The notes under the pieces are model-generated. The model was not told the origin of the DNA, made no database searches, and was given only the letters and a program-made list of their open reading frames with translations. Made by a program: the position numbers and the translations under genes. Below, piece after piece: positions 51,746-61,064 of a stretch of 64,000 nucleotides of DNA. Position 1 is the first letter of the stretch. The number at the start of each line of letters is the position of its first letter. Source of the stretch: Spongilla lacustris (lineage: Eukaryota > Porifera > Demospongiae > Spongillida > Spongillidae). The DNA is taken from contig OX442423.1 of NCBI GenBank assembly GCA_949361645.1, positions 4,811,505 to 4,875,504 of the forward strand. The letters are read 5' to 3'.

Positions 51746-54033
51746 TTTTATAAAAGCTAGGCTTGCAACTGGATACTGTTTAGCACTCCCTCAAATCTCA
51801 ACAGGAGTCTCCTAATGCTCAAACCAAGCAACAGCACATATTATAATCTGTGAACTACATGTAGCTAACAAAACATGATGCTTTCTTAAGACGTACAGCT
51901 GAATTCCCAAACATTTAACCCTTTTTATGCTACCACTAATTCGACACACAATTGCTCACAACATGGCGAAATAACACCACTCTTAAATCCAAGCATCACA
52001 AAACCACTTGCAACATTAGTCGATACTAAAGTAATTCTTCAAATCACAACAGGTATCTCCTAGACATGGAAGCCTAGTATCCATGCTTAAGCAACAGCAC
52101 AGATTGTGATCTGCATTTGTAGTAACTAGCTATAGGACTCATGACTTTATTAAGCACAACCTATCTTAAAAACAGCACTCTTCTTAGGTGCTTTAAAAAA
52201 AAGATTTTTTGATTCATCTCTACTCGATCATCTAATGGGTTGCAAAATTAGAAATTTAAGCACACTCTGCATGAAGGAACTCTTAAAGCAGAGGGTCTAT
52301 ATCCATAAGCAGCAGTTAGCACACATTGTGGTAAGGAAATAGCTATATAAAATCACAACTTGTTGCAAGCAAATTCCATTACTGAAGCCATGAAATCACA
52401 TAAATCAACCCTACCCTTACTTAAGCACACCATGATATGGGAACTAGCTAACAGGCTTGCAAAGTAATACATTGACAATGCAACCATTAGTGGCTTGTCT
52501 AAGTCGTTAAAATTTTTTTGATCTGAGATGCCTTCTCTTACAACTTATCTAAAACCTTGTTGGAGGCTTGAAACATGTTGATTGATAGTCTACCAACCAG
52601 CACATAAGCAACAGCAAGAATTTTCAACAATGATGCAAAGCACACCTTTCTTTAAACGAAAACCGCAACATTCCCCAATATCTAAAACCTGCAGGTGTAT
52701 TTTTAAACAGAGATTACCTTAACCTTACTTTCAAAGAAACAATAAACACAGCTAAAAGCTCACAGGTTTCCAAGCACATTCTTTAACATACACTATGATC
52801 CTCTGAAATAACATTCTTCCCTATCATAGTCCATATTGCGCTTGCAACTTAATGTCAAAGGATGCTATTGCAAATTCCAAGTACCATAATCATTTTCTAT
52901 ACACAAAAGCTTGCAACATTATTAAACTACACCCTCATAAGTTTTCTTTTTTAAGGTACATAACAAGAGTCTATTCTAAAGCAAAGCATCCACCAATATT
53001 TATGCACACACAGACATGATTTGAAAACCAGCTAATAGGCTCATTTGTGTGCAACAACAACACCAAAAAAAAACAAGTCATCCTAATCATCCAAAAATTT
53101 CATTACTGAATGCCATGAAATGAAATCACATAAATCAACCATACCCAGCTAACAGGCTTGCAAAGTAATACAATGAAAATGAAACCATCGTGCAGTGGCT
53201 TGTCTAAGTCGTTAAAAAAAATTGATGTGGGATGCCTTCTCTTTAATAAAAACAAAACAATAACTTATCTAAAACCTAGCTGCAGGCTTGAAACATTAGT
53301 CAGATACCTAAAAATTTGATCGATAGTCTACCAACCAGCACATTTTTGCGTGTACAGTGTAATAACTTGTTTAACGTGTGCGTCTCCGTTTCCTAACTCA
53401 CAGAATGGCATTACATGTCAAATTCATATCAACCCGTAGTATCTGCCGCTCGGTTTAGTGCCTGTCTGTACGTAGTTGGGCGTGGCCCGCCCTTCGCGTA
53501 TTGGCCAATACGCGAAGGGCGGGCCACGCCCAACTAGTCTGTACGATAGTGCTAATTGGTGCGCATTACATCGGATGTAAACATGTTAATTGGCACTGAT
53601 TCGTAACACCCACGAAGGAGGTGGGGCATTGCATTAAAAAAAAAAAAAAAAAAAAGATCCGCCTCCGAATTGTATCACGTGATTGAGATTGGTTATTTTA
53701 TCACAGAATTAAGTCTTAGGACGAGGTCGTGTGCGCATGCGTACGCGAAGAGAAATAGGTTGAGGGTTGCAGTTTTAGTTGTGAATGTGAAAAAAATCCA
53801 ATATTTTGAACGAAGCTTCACAATCGATACGTGAACACATACGAACTTTCAAAATCAGCTAATCTATTGTGCTTATTAAAATTAATTAGCATGATTAATA
53901 ATGTATCAATTAAAAGGATGGAAAAAATTTTGAGGAAACCGACCAACTCAGTTTCAAAGTATGAGATTTTTTGCTTAATCCTATCAAAAGTTATTCCCGT
54001 TCAAAAGCGTTGCGTTCTTTCGTAGACACCCTG
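51746..54033 (-). repeat. Element B, right outer zone
   Basis: Inverted counterpart of 37909-40075. It carries the 64-bp palindromic insertion at 53473-53536 and the poly-A counterpart of the left arm's poly-T (about 53636-53655). Confidence 0.8.
53464..53545. mobile_element. 64-bp perfect palindrome with 9-bp target duplication
   Basis: 53473-53536 is a perfect hairpin with 32-bp arms and no loop (arms begin TAGTTGGGCGTGGCCCGCCC). GTCTGTACG flanks it on both sides (53464-53472 and 53537-53545). The corresponding site in element A (near 22160) has a single GTCTGTACG, so this is an insertion with a 9-bp duplication. Nine-base duplications are typical of Mutator-like transposons; the assignment is inference. 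Confidence 0.85.
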
Positions 54034-54068
54034 TATATACGAAGGGCCATTTTGTCGGAAACTGTCCC

Positions 54069-54279
54069 ATATATATATACCATTTTCATGCAGTTTTATG
54101 TAGTGTTTTGAGCATGATATAATAAAAATCTGGGGCTCCGCCCCAGACCCCGCTGGGGGAGCTTACAGCGCTCCCCCAGACCCCCTAGCTGGGCGGGCAG
54201 GGTGCCCCCTCCCACACCCTCCCCCTAATTATTATTCATTAACAACCCCCCCTTTTCTGAATTCCTGGATCCGCCCCTG
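54069..54279. mobile_element. Right remnant of element E
   Basis: GC-rich end of E beyond C. It holds hairpins tctggggctccgccccaga and gggggagc...gctccccc, a CCC-rich stretch and the terminal repeat ending at 54279. A diverged look-alike of the acagcgctcccccagacccc stretch lies near 61735-61780. Confidence 0.7.
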
Positions 54280-54284
54280 AAAGT

Positions 54285-55880
54285 TCATAGCTATACTATC
54301 AACAAAGCCAGGCACAGCTGTGGAATGGATTCCACAGTGGAATCCAGAGTGCAGTAAACAGCTGTAGAGATGGCAGGCAGATAGGTGTGTCCAGAAGACA
54401 CTACCAACAAGTGTGGAGTGGAACATATAGTAGACAATGCATGTAGGTAGTGGACCCTACGGCAGACATCAACACTGTACTGTATGGAATGGACTCTACT
54501 GCAGACATCTATACTGTATTGAGTGGACCCTACTGAGTGGACCCTGCGGCAGACATCGGAGTGATCATATGGCAGGCAGACAACTGTAGAGCGGACCATA
54601 TGGTAGAACCTCACAGCCAGCAGTGGACACTGACAGCTTAGGAGGCAGACAAACTTGTATGTAACTTTGCAAGGAGTTGTGGAGTGCACCCTATAGCTAT
54701 TCCTTACAGTTATCAGTGTCAGCCATGATGTGGACCCTCTTATAACTGGATTCTAACCTACCCCGTGCTATTGAGTGGACTCCACCCTACCCCCCCCCCC
54801 TACAACTATTCCTTACAGCAAACACAGTGTCAGCCATGGAGTGGACCTTCGTTTTAGTGGGACCCTACCCTACCCCTTGTGCTGCGCCCTACAACTATTC
54901 CTTACAGCGAACAGTGTCAGCCATGGAGTGGACCCTATTATTAATGGATTCCACCCTACCCTGTAGGATTGAGTGGACTCCACCCTACCCCCTGTGCTAC
55001 ACCCTACAACTATTCCTTACAGTGAACAGTGTCAACCATGGAGTGGGCCCTCTTATTAATGCACTCCACCCTACCCGGTGTGATTGAGTGAGCTCTACCC
55101 TACCTCCTGTGCTACGCCCTACAACTATTCCTTACAGCGAACAGTGTCAGCCATGGAGTGGGCCCTCTTATTAATGGATTCTAATTTACCCTGCACGATT
55201 GAGTGGACTCCACCATACCCCTGTGCTACACCCTACACCTATTCCTTACAGCGAACAGTGTCAGCCATGGAGTGGACCCACTGATTAATGGATTTCACCC
55301 TCCCCTGTACGATTGAGTGGACACCACCATACCCCCTACAACTTTTCCTTACAGTGAACAGTGTCAACCATGGAGTGGGCCCTCTTATTAATGGATTCCA
55401 CCCTACCCTATTGATTGGACTCCACCATACCCCTGTGCTACACCCTACACCTATTCCTTACAGCGAACAGTGTCAGCCATGGAGTGGGCCCTCTTATTAA
55501 TGCACTCCACCGTACCCTGTGCGATTGAGTGGACTCCACTCTACCCCCCCGTGCTACGCCCTACTACTATTCCTTACAGTGAACAATGTCAACCTTTGAG
55601 TGGGCCCTCTTATTAATGGATTCCAACCTACCCTGTGCTATTGAGTGGACTCCACCCTACAGTCTGTACCCCTCTGTGCTGCGCCATACAGCATTTCCTT
55701 ACGTAGATCACCTTCTTTAGAATGGACTCCACGCTACTCTGTACAATTGATTGGACTCCATCCTACTCCCCTGTATTGAGTGTAGCTTACAGCGAACAAG
55801 GTCAGCCGTGGAGAGGACCCTCATTTGAGTGGACTATCAGAGCTATTGAGTGGACTCCACCCTACCTACTACAATTTTCA
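54285..55880 (+). repeat. Element D, left arm with 115-bp tandem repeats
   Basis: The first 500 bp are the mirror of 57470-57963. From about 54775 come units of about 115 bp (gtcagccatggagtgggccc, tcttattaatggattccacc, gattgagtggactccaccct, acaactattccttacagcga). The unit is not related by eye to the 48-bp unit of C. Frames are artefacts. Confidence 0.85.
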
Positions 55881-56639
55881 GCTTGGTGCAGGCTGGCAAG
55901 GGTGTGTGGTCATATACATGTAGCAGGATGGCAAGGGTGTGGTGGTTGTGTTTAGCTTGGTACGACATCTACTGTTCCGAGACAGCTATGAAGTGAATAA
56001 AACATGACTGCAGAAGCATTTGTCACCAAAAAGCAAGCAGAGCTGTGAAATGGACTCCACAGAGAGGTATGTCCAAAAGACTGATGGAGTGGACATAATA
56101 GTAGAGAACCCCCTGTCACAGACATCTGTGGAGTTTACTGTACAACAGGGCAACGTTGCAGTGAACCCTATTGTAGTCAGCCATGGAGAAGAACCCGGCC
56201 TTGACTTCTGTGCTGTGCCCTACCTTTGTTGTACCTTGTTGTACATGTACATGCATGTAGGACTGCTATGATAAAGTTTTGCATACATGTATGTTCAACA
56301 CATCAGGTATTGAACATGTAGTACCTTGCCTACTAGGTATCCTATTTTACCATGGCCAGACCAATCAAGATCATATGGATAGGTCTAGTAATTACATTTC
56401 ACCACTAAGAGGAGCTGTTGTACTAACAGTGAATATCATTACTAGCCCTATCTGTGATCTTTTGTTGGTCAGGGCTAGAAAGAGGCAACTATCATACTAC
56501 CTAGCTCATTTACATGTACATGTACACAAATACGATAACCAATAGCTACACGTATGTATAGCTTATATGCAAACTTGACATACTTATGTACATGTACATG
56601 TAGCTGTCTTAGGATAAGGTTCAACAAAAGTGTTCAGGC
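55881..56639. repeat. Element D, central region
   Basis: Non-tandem spacer between D's arms, with several tacatgtacatgta runs (56230-56250, 56512-56524, 56588-56602) and remnants of the tgtgg(a)gt phrases of the arms. The short frame at 56020-56271 has no recognisable domain. Confidence 0.6.
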
Positions 56640-58322
56640 GATCATTAAGGAATAGCTGTAGGACCAGCACAAGGGGTAGGGTGGAGTCCACTCAATATGT
56701 AAGGGTAGGGTGGAATCCATTAATAAGAGGGCCCACTCCATGGCTGACACTGTTCGCTGTAAGGAATAGTTGTAGGGCGTAGCACAGGGGGTAGGGTGGA
56801 GTCCACTCAATTGTACAGGGTAGGTTGGAATCCAATAATAAGAGAGCCCACTCCATGGTTGACACTGTTCGCTGTAAGGAATAGTTGTAGGGCGTAGCAC
56901 AGGGGGTAGGGTGGAGTCCAATCAATTGTACAGGGTAGGTTGGAATCCAATAATAAGAGAGCCCACTCCATGGTTGACACTGTTCGCTGTAAGGAATAGT
57001 TGTAGGGCGTAGCACAGGGGGTAGGGTGGAGTCCAATCAATTGTACAGAGTAGGGTGGAGTGAATTAATAAGAGGGCCCACTCCATGGTTGACACTGTTC
57101 GCTGTAAGGAATAGTTGTAGGGCGTAGCACAGGGGGTAGGGTGGAGTCCAATCAATCGTACAGGGTCGGTTGGAATTCATTAATAAGAGGGCCCACTCCA
57201 TGGTTGACACTGTTTGCTGTAAGGAATAGTTGTAGGGCGTAGCACAGGGGGTAGGGTGGAGTCCAATCAATCGTACAGGGTCGGTTGGAATCCATTAATA
57301 AGAGGGCCCACTCCATGGTTGACACTGTTTGCTGTAAGGAATAGTTGTAGAGTGCAGCACAAGGGGTTGGGTAGGGTCCCACTAAAACGAAGGTCCACTC
57401 CATGGCTGACACTGTGTTTGCTGTAAGGAATAGTTGTAGGGGGGGGGGGAGGGGGGGGTAGGGTGGAGTCCACTCAATAGCACGGGGTAGGTTAGAGTCC
57501 AGTTAAAAGAGGGTCCACATCATGGCTGACGCTGATAACTGTAAGGAATAGCTATAGGGTGCACTCCACAACTCCTTGCAAAGTTACATACAAGTTTGTC
57601 TGCCTCCTAAGCTGTCAGTGTCTACTGCTGGCTGTGAGGTTCTACCATATGGTCCGCTCTACAGTTGTCTGCCTGCCATATGATCACTCCGATGTCTGCC
57701 GCAGGGTCCACTCAGTAGGGTCCACTCAATACAGTATAGATGTCTGCAGTAGAGTCCATTCCATACAGTACAGTGTTGATGTCTGCCGTAGGGTCCACTA
57801 CCTACATGCATTGTCTACTATATGTTCCACTCCACACTTGTTGGTAGTGTCTTCTGGACACACCTATCTGCCTGCCATCTCTACAGCTGTTTACTGCACT
57901 CTGGATTCCACTGTGGAATCCATTCCATAGCTGTGCCTGGCTTTGTTGATAGTATAGCTATGAACTTTTCTCTCTGGGGTCCATTACATAGAGCTCTGCC
58001 TGCCTGCCTTAGGTTTCGTCTGCTGTAGTGCTCGTACTGGTCACCTGCAGTTGCTCCACTGTCTGCTCTACAGCTATCTGCCATACTCCACAGGCACAGC
58101 TGTTCACTATGGGATCCACTAGCTACTCGTCTACCTGCTCCACAGCTATCTACCGCTCTCAATCATCTTCGTCGGATTGATCTTATATCTTATCGTCTTC
58201 GCACCGTTCGAAATCATACGCTCAAGTCAACGTCTAAAACTTGAAGCGAAAAGCTTCTTCTGCAGGAAACAATTCAGCTACGTCCCCAGACTATGCTCAC
58301 AGTGGTAGTGGGTGGGGTATTT
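56640..58322 (-). repeat. Element D, right arm with 115-bp tandem repeats
   Basis: Regular 115-bp units between about 56700 and 57480, visible as the same frame restarting at 56807, 56922, 57037 and 57152. The mirror of D's left arm follows, including the intact target of element E at 57964-57968. Confidence 0.85.
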
Positions 58323-58790
58323 GTTATAAATGTCCCGGCCCACAGGATGTAGTTGAATATTCATGATCGGTGAATGGAAGCGGTTCGCGTACGTACAACG
58401 GCGCGATTCGAGCGGGAAAAATGTACCAACTTTGCACCGCTGTATCTCCGTAACGGATGACGTAAAGATTAACGACAGAACAAATCGATAGGTATAGGAC
58501 CTCTCTACCTACAAACCGAATTTGAAGCGATTTGATTACTCCTACAGAAAAGTTATGGCGAGTTTGAACCCGGTGGGGTATCGAACGTTGCAATACTGGC
58601 ACGGAGCAAGTGCAAGACTCCAAAATGTATTTTACCATACAGAAATGGTGTGGTATGAAGTGTTGAAAATAGGACATTTATAGCATTAACCCGGAAGATA
58701 TAGCGATTCAACGAGAGGCATTTTTATAACATTATAAAATTATAATTATATATATATACGCGATGGGCCATTTTCGTGTGAACTGTCCCC
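58323..58790 (+). repeat. Element D, right terminal module
   Basis: Shared with C (27468-27930 inverted, and 37480-37908): gcccacagg, cggcgcgattcgagcgggaa, tatctccgtaacggatgac, acaaatcgataggtata. Ends at GGGCCATTTTCGTGTGAACT then GTCCCC, followed by tatata. Confidence 0.8.
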
Positions 58791-59053
58791 TATATAATTA
58801 TGTACTTTTGCCTATAAAGAATAGCTTTTATACTGTTGCCAAGTAATTTGACATGTACTTCTAAATTGCGGGAAGTACAGCCGGTTGCATGATATTTGGT
58901 TATACGTTCCAAGATGGGGATGCACAAGCCAAGTTCGTGCGCAGTGTCGAGGTATATATACTGCTTGATGCAGTGTTGTTGACTGCATGCAACATATAAT
59001 AAACGTATTATAATGCGTTTCGCGCAATAAGCACGCGCATTAGGAGACGGGGA
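58791..59053. other. Intergenic, 3' of the LDLRAD-like gene
   Basis: No gene seen. AT-rich, and likely includes the 3' untranslated region of the minus-strand gene that stops at 59054. Confidence 0.4.
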
Positions 59054-59920
59054 TTATATATTATGCTCCAAGAATGAATGATCCTCCACCGTTGCCGTGC
59101 TATTAGCGGAGTAGGGTGGTGGTGGTGCCAGCAACTGTTCATGATCACAAGACGTCTTAACTACTTCCTGGTAGGAAGGTGGTTCATCACCAACATTGCC
59201 AACAAGAGACAAACTAGACAATCGCAAAAGGCCGCGTCCTGATGGGGTGTTGTCCTCCATAGGCATATTGTCCCTTATAAGAATAGGCCCTTCAGTTGAA
59301 GCGCAGATAACGTTTATGTGGTTATGACGCTTGTTTCGACTTTTTAAAAAAGCGCAAAACGTTGTACCAACTGCGAACAGTAGTGCACTCCCAAGCACGC
59401 TACCAGTAATGGCAGCGATGATGTCTATGCAGAAATAATAGATGCACCGGTAACATATACATATAAAATGCACGCACACATCGCTTACTAGTACTATGGC
59501 AATTATTTTCGTCGCTGCCATCCACACATTCTGATTTTCCGTCACATGCGCAGTAAGACGGAATGCAGATGTCGTTGCCGCAGCGAAATTCAGTTGCAGA
59601 GCATCGGCCTGTATAAATTTTACCTTCGCTCATTACACAATATAGCGACTCATGCAGTATATAATCGTTTCAACATACCACATCCAATTTCATCTCCGTT
59701 GTCTCCGCAGTCATTTCGGTAATCGCAGACTTGACTACGACTAACACAGCCATTCTGACAACTGAATCCGTGACAATAGTCGTCTTCACGACGCGTGAGT
59801 GAAAGAAGACATGTATACCTCTGACTGTCTTCAATTCACAGTTTTACCTTGAGCTATGGCTGCACCGCTATAAAGCAGGCATGTTACCATTGACGCTACA
59901 ACGCCTCGCCAACGAATCAT
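59054..59920 (-). CDS. LDL-receptor class A, single-pass membrane protein with PPxY motifs (LDLRAD3/4-like), 4 exons
   Basis: Four exons on the minus strand join in phase 1 at GT-AG sites: 59848-59920, 59679-59783, 59489-59608 and 59054-59424, giving 669 bp and 222 residues. Residues 1-24 ([20 protein letters not shown] and onward) look like a signal peptide. Two LDLRa modules follow. The first has Cys 28, 33, 37, 44, 50, 59 and ends DCGDNGDE. The second has Cys 62, 69, 74, 81, 87, 96, an extra Cys at 79, and the calcium-binding ending DGSDENNC. Residues about 101-126 form one membrane helix, followed by the basic stop KSRNKR. The cytoplasmic tail has PPSY (181-184) and PPPY (201-204), which bind WW domains of NEDD4-type ubiquitin ligases. 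This layout matches LDLRAD3, LDLRAD4 and PMEPA1 relatives, which act in ligase recruitment and receptor turnover. Orthology is inferred. The gene is divergent from the THAP gene, 136 bp away. Confidence 0.85.
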
Positions 59921-60056
59921 TTCTCGATCGTACCGGTGAACATTGCGATACTATCTCTGCATTAATAGCCATGGATCTCGTGATCTTACGTTCAATCATG
60001 TATTAACCTTAGTATTACGTATTGGGGGCAAAAGAGTGCTGCGCGTGTTGTATGGA
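59921..60056. promoter_or_regulatory. Putative bidirectional promoter
   Basis: Only 136 bp separate the start codon of the LDLRAD-like gene (minus) from the THAP gene start (plus). Both must be driven from here or from sequence overlapping the other gene's first exon. No TATA box was recognised. Inference from gene arrangement. Confidence 0.4.
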
Positions 60057-61064
60057 ATGATGGGTAAAACTTGCTGGGTTGTCGGATGCCTGAAGAGATC
60101 GGACAAGGACCAAAGTATCAAGTTCTTTCCTATATACCTTGCGCAAATATCTGGCACAGCAACGAGCAAAAAGAGTTGTCTCTGAGACGAAGCGCTAGCG
60201 AATGGCTATCAAAAATACAAAGGAAAGCCTGGCGCCTTCGTCACACGCTCGAGTGTGTTCTGTTCACTTTGAATCAGGTAGTAACGTCTGTGATGTATCA
60301 AATTAAATGCTTGCCGCTTTAGAAGACGTCTGTCCAGATTGGGTACCAACTAAAAACTTGGGGTACAGTTCAACTCTACCAACTCGCGATCGCTACCAAC
60401 GATCTCAGCGTAGAGCAGAACTCAGGGCTAGTAGTGTTTGAACGATCCTACCAAATAAACAGACTGGGCAGCATGCCACAGATTATGATAGTGAGAAGGT
60501 ATTTTTGTATTTTAATTTTAGCCTTGTACTCATAAGTTTGAGCAATACAGGTTCAAATTGATCATGATCAGCTTGACTCAATGCTAGCACCAGAATTGGT
60601 AGAACAGATTGGAGCTTTACCTGATTGTGCTGATAAGGTATATACATGCACCATACAAGTAACTCTTACCAATGTCATTTAATGGTGTATTTTGTTGCAC
60701 TGCAGAGTTTTGATGAGTTTGTTTTGCTAAGCACTGCATGCCAAGCCAGTGTTGAAATGATGTCAGGTGAAGGTCAAACGGATATTGTTGAGGAAGTCAG
60801 GAATACTGCAGCATGCCAGGCTAGCATCTCAGTAGAGTGTCAGACTGCTTGGATGGGTGCAGAAGATGCTTGTTTCCAGACAGATACCATTGAAGAGGTA
60901 TCATAACTTTCCCCTCATTCTCTTTGTCAGAATGAAGAAAAATTACAGGTAATGGTTTTGTGTTACCGCATTTATTTAACATTTTGTTGGATCTGAATGG
61001 CAGGCATGGAGTATCCTCTTCTTTTCAACACCACCAGCTATCAATCAAACTTCCTAAAACAGAG
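60057..61064 (+). pseudogene. THAP-domain gene, multi-exon, with frameshifts and an in-frame stop
   Basis: From 60057 the frame reads MMGKTCWVVGC...IKFFPIY, the C-x4-C start of a THAP zinc finger. The continuation SASEWLSKIQRKAW is in another frame, and the C-x2-H end ARVCSVHFES (60245-60276) in a third, so two one-base shifts break the domain. Exon 1 ends at 60277 (tcag|gtag). Exon 2 (60323-60498) encodes DWVPTKNLGYSS, a stretch typical of THAP proteins, and contains a TGA near 60440. Exons 60551-60637, 60706-60897 and 60931-60948 join in phase 0. The fourth repeats an ACQAS...CQT/QTD pattern. A last exon-like block, 61004-61064, quickly meets a stop. THAP domains bind DNA and occur in transcription regulators and P-element/Harbinger-type transposases; which applies is unclear. 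Confidence 0.6.

Larger units (their letters stand above)
37909..54033. mobile_element. Giant palindromic element B, 16.1 kb, inserted in C
   Basis: Same ends as element A (CAGGGTG...CACCCTG) with TA on both sides (37907-37908 and 54034-54035), inside the (TA)n of C's right terminal module. The mirror relation is 91942 (37909 with 54033; 38111 with 53831). It has the same architecture as A: outer zones of about 2.2 kb, tandem arrays and a 1.3 kb spacer nearly identical to A's. It is the youngest large insertion in the nest. No transposase was found. Confidence 0.87.
27468..54068. mobile_element. Palindromic element C (about 10.5 kb) inserted in E and split by B
   Basis: Left end GGGACAGTTTCCGACAAAAT then GGCCC; the right end at 54036-54068 is its reverse complement. 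(TA)n lies outside on both sides, consistent with a TA-rich target. The outer arms mirror exactly: matched features sum to 65411 (for example 28165 with 37246, 27713 with 37698). Each arm has a terminal module of about 700 bp and then an array of 48-bp units. A palindromic core of 2.3 kb lies in the middle (about 31210-33560). C's right end is separated from its arm by the 16.1 kb element B. There is no transposase. Confidence 0.85.
26414..54279. mobile_element. Element E (about 1.26 kb) inserted in D and split by C
   Basis: Left end CAGTGGCGGATCCAG, right end CTGGATCCGCCCCTG: a 15-bp terminal inverted repeat with one mismatch. Flanks carry AAAGT on both sides (26409-26413 and 54280-54284). 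The other arm of D (57964-57968) has the uninterrupted sequence with one AAAGT, which demonstrates the insertion and its 5-bp duplication. E's own sequence is 26414-27467 plus 54069-54279. It has a poly-G run near 26429-26453 and GC-rich hairpins near 54132-54175. The superfamily is not assigned and no coding capacity was recognised. Confidence 0.8.
26036..58790. mobile_element. Palindromic element D, split by a 27.9 kb nest of insertions
   Basis: The left arm is 26036-26413 continued at 54285 to about 55880; the right arm is about 56640-58322, followed by the family terminal module to 58790. Left-right matches obey a fixed mirror (54280 pairs with 57968; 54426 with 57822). The right terminus, GGGCCATTTTCGTGTGAACT then GTCCCC, is homologous to the end of element C. 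The left terminal module is missing, with F in its place. Without the insertion D would be about 4.9 kb. There is no transposase. Confidence 0.75.

Noticed and set aside
54775..57473. Proline/tyrosine-rich frames restarting every 115 bp
   Set aside because: Artefacts of the 115-bp repeat of element D.
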